Origin: an uncultured bacterium
Lineage (GTDB): Bacteria; Bacillota_I; Bacilli_A; RF39; UBA660
DNA length: 6,782 nucleotides
Reading direction: 5' to 3'
Assembly (NCBI GenBank): GCA_949285775.1
Contig: CASEAD010000147.1
Coordinates: forward strand, 1 to 6,782
The notes beneath the pieces are model-generated. The model was not told the origin of the DNA. It worked only from the letters and a program-made list of their open reading frames with translations, and searched no databases. Positions 6,721 to 6,782 of the stretch are shown here, one piece after another; positions within the stretch are counted from its first letter, which is position 1, and each line of letters starts with the position of its first letter. Made by a program: the position numbers and the translations under genes.

Positions 6721-6782
6721 ATGTATAAAACCTATAAATTTAGAATTTATCCTAATGATAGTCAAAAAGAACTTTTAAATAA
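6721..6782 (+). CDS. tnpB: TnpB/OrfB, IS200/IS605/IS607-group RNA-guided endonuclease (5' fragment)
   Basis: Only the first 20 codons lie in the window. The residues MYKTYKFRIYPNDSQKELL match the characteristic N-terminus of TnpB/OrfB proteins, a basic Tyr-Lys-(Phe/Tyr)-Arg-(Ile/Leu)-Tyr-Pro strand followed by a Gln-(x)2-Leu-Leu helix. Known members are RuvC-type nucleases guided by an omega RNA from the element's right end, and are relatives of Cas12; that end lies outside the window. The catalytic Asp/Glu residues and zinc finger cannot be checked here. The start is fixed by a strong ribosome binding site. An autonomous element would carry a tnpA, which is not seen upstream, so this may be a non-autonomous or solitary tnpB. 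Confidence 0.85.
   Translation, partial: MYKTYKFRIYPNDSQKELLN

Larger units (their letters stand above)
6588..6782 (+). mobile_element. Left part of an IS200/IS605/IS607-group element (truncated by the window)
   Basis: The tnpB start at 6721 identifies an insertion sequence or a domesticated tnpB locus running out of the window. The outer boundary is not visible: these elements lack terminal inverted repeats and target duplications, so I place it loosely after the ATPase terminator. The 133 bases before tnpB contain two AT-rich hairpins (6593-6613 and 6626-6655) that could be subterminal palindromes recognised by a Y1 transposase. No tnpA is visible on either strand here. Plus-strand composition shifts from C-rich to G-rich within this stretch, consistent with an insertion. 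Confidence 0.45.

Overview
The window is AT-rich DNA from a bacterium of the low-GC Bacillota / Mycoplasmatota-like kind. Ribosome binding sites are purine-rich (AGAAGGGGG, AAAGGGGG), sigma-A type promoters are near consensus, and ATA, AGA and TTA codons are heavily used. Trp is encoded by TGG, so nothing suggests a recoded UGA. The exact taxon cannot be read from this sequence.

Layout. (1) 6-1136, plus strand: a Tyr- and Cys-rich orphan protein with a weak TPR/Sel1-like centre; its true start may lie before the window. (2) 1133-2029, minus strand: a complete LysR-type regulator. It converges on gene 1, the two stop codons overlap by 4 bp, and a palindrome across the junction looks like a bidirectional terminator. 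(3) 2030-2170: a compact divergent control region with one good promoter per direction and two short palindromes placed on promoter elements. (4) 2171-3873, plus strand: a metallophosphoesterase whose start and catalytic frame are joined only by a -1 shift. The shift falls at a correctly phased A_AAA_AAC heptamer (2233-2239), so it is either programmed recoding or a one-base lesion. (5) 3952-6561, plus strand: a full-length P-type cation ATPase of the Ca2+-pump (P2A) type with its own extended -10 promoter and a 3' terminator. (6) 6588-6782: hairpin-bearing non-coding DNA, then the first 20 codons of a TnpB/OrfB protein of the IS200/IS605/IS607 group, cut by the window edge.

How they fit. The LysR regulator and the phosphoesterase are divergently transcribed, so the regulator is a reasonable candidate controller of the phosphoesterase and of itself. 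The ATPase has separate transcription signals and need not be in the same circuit. Base composition divides the window: the plus strand is G-rich relative to C in gene 1 and just before tnpB, but strongly C-rich from about 1137 to the end of the ATPase gene, reaching 3 G against 51 C at 3481-3720. This suggests the flanking genes have a different history or orientation from the three-gene core.

The most unusual items are the in-phase slippery heptamer, the G-starved Asn/Ile-rich tail of the phosphoesterase, and the altered ion-site residues of the ATPase. No tRNA, rRNA, CRISPR array or riboswitch is visible.
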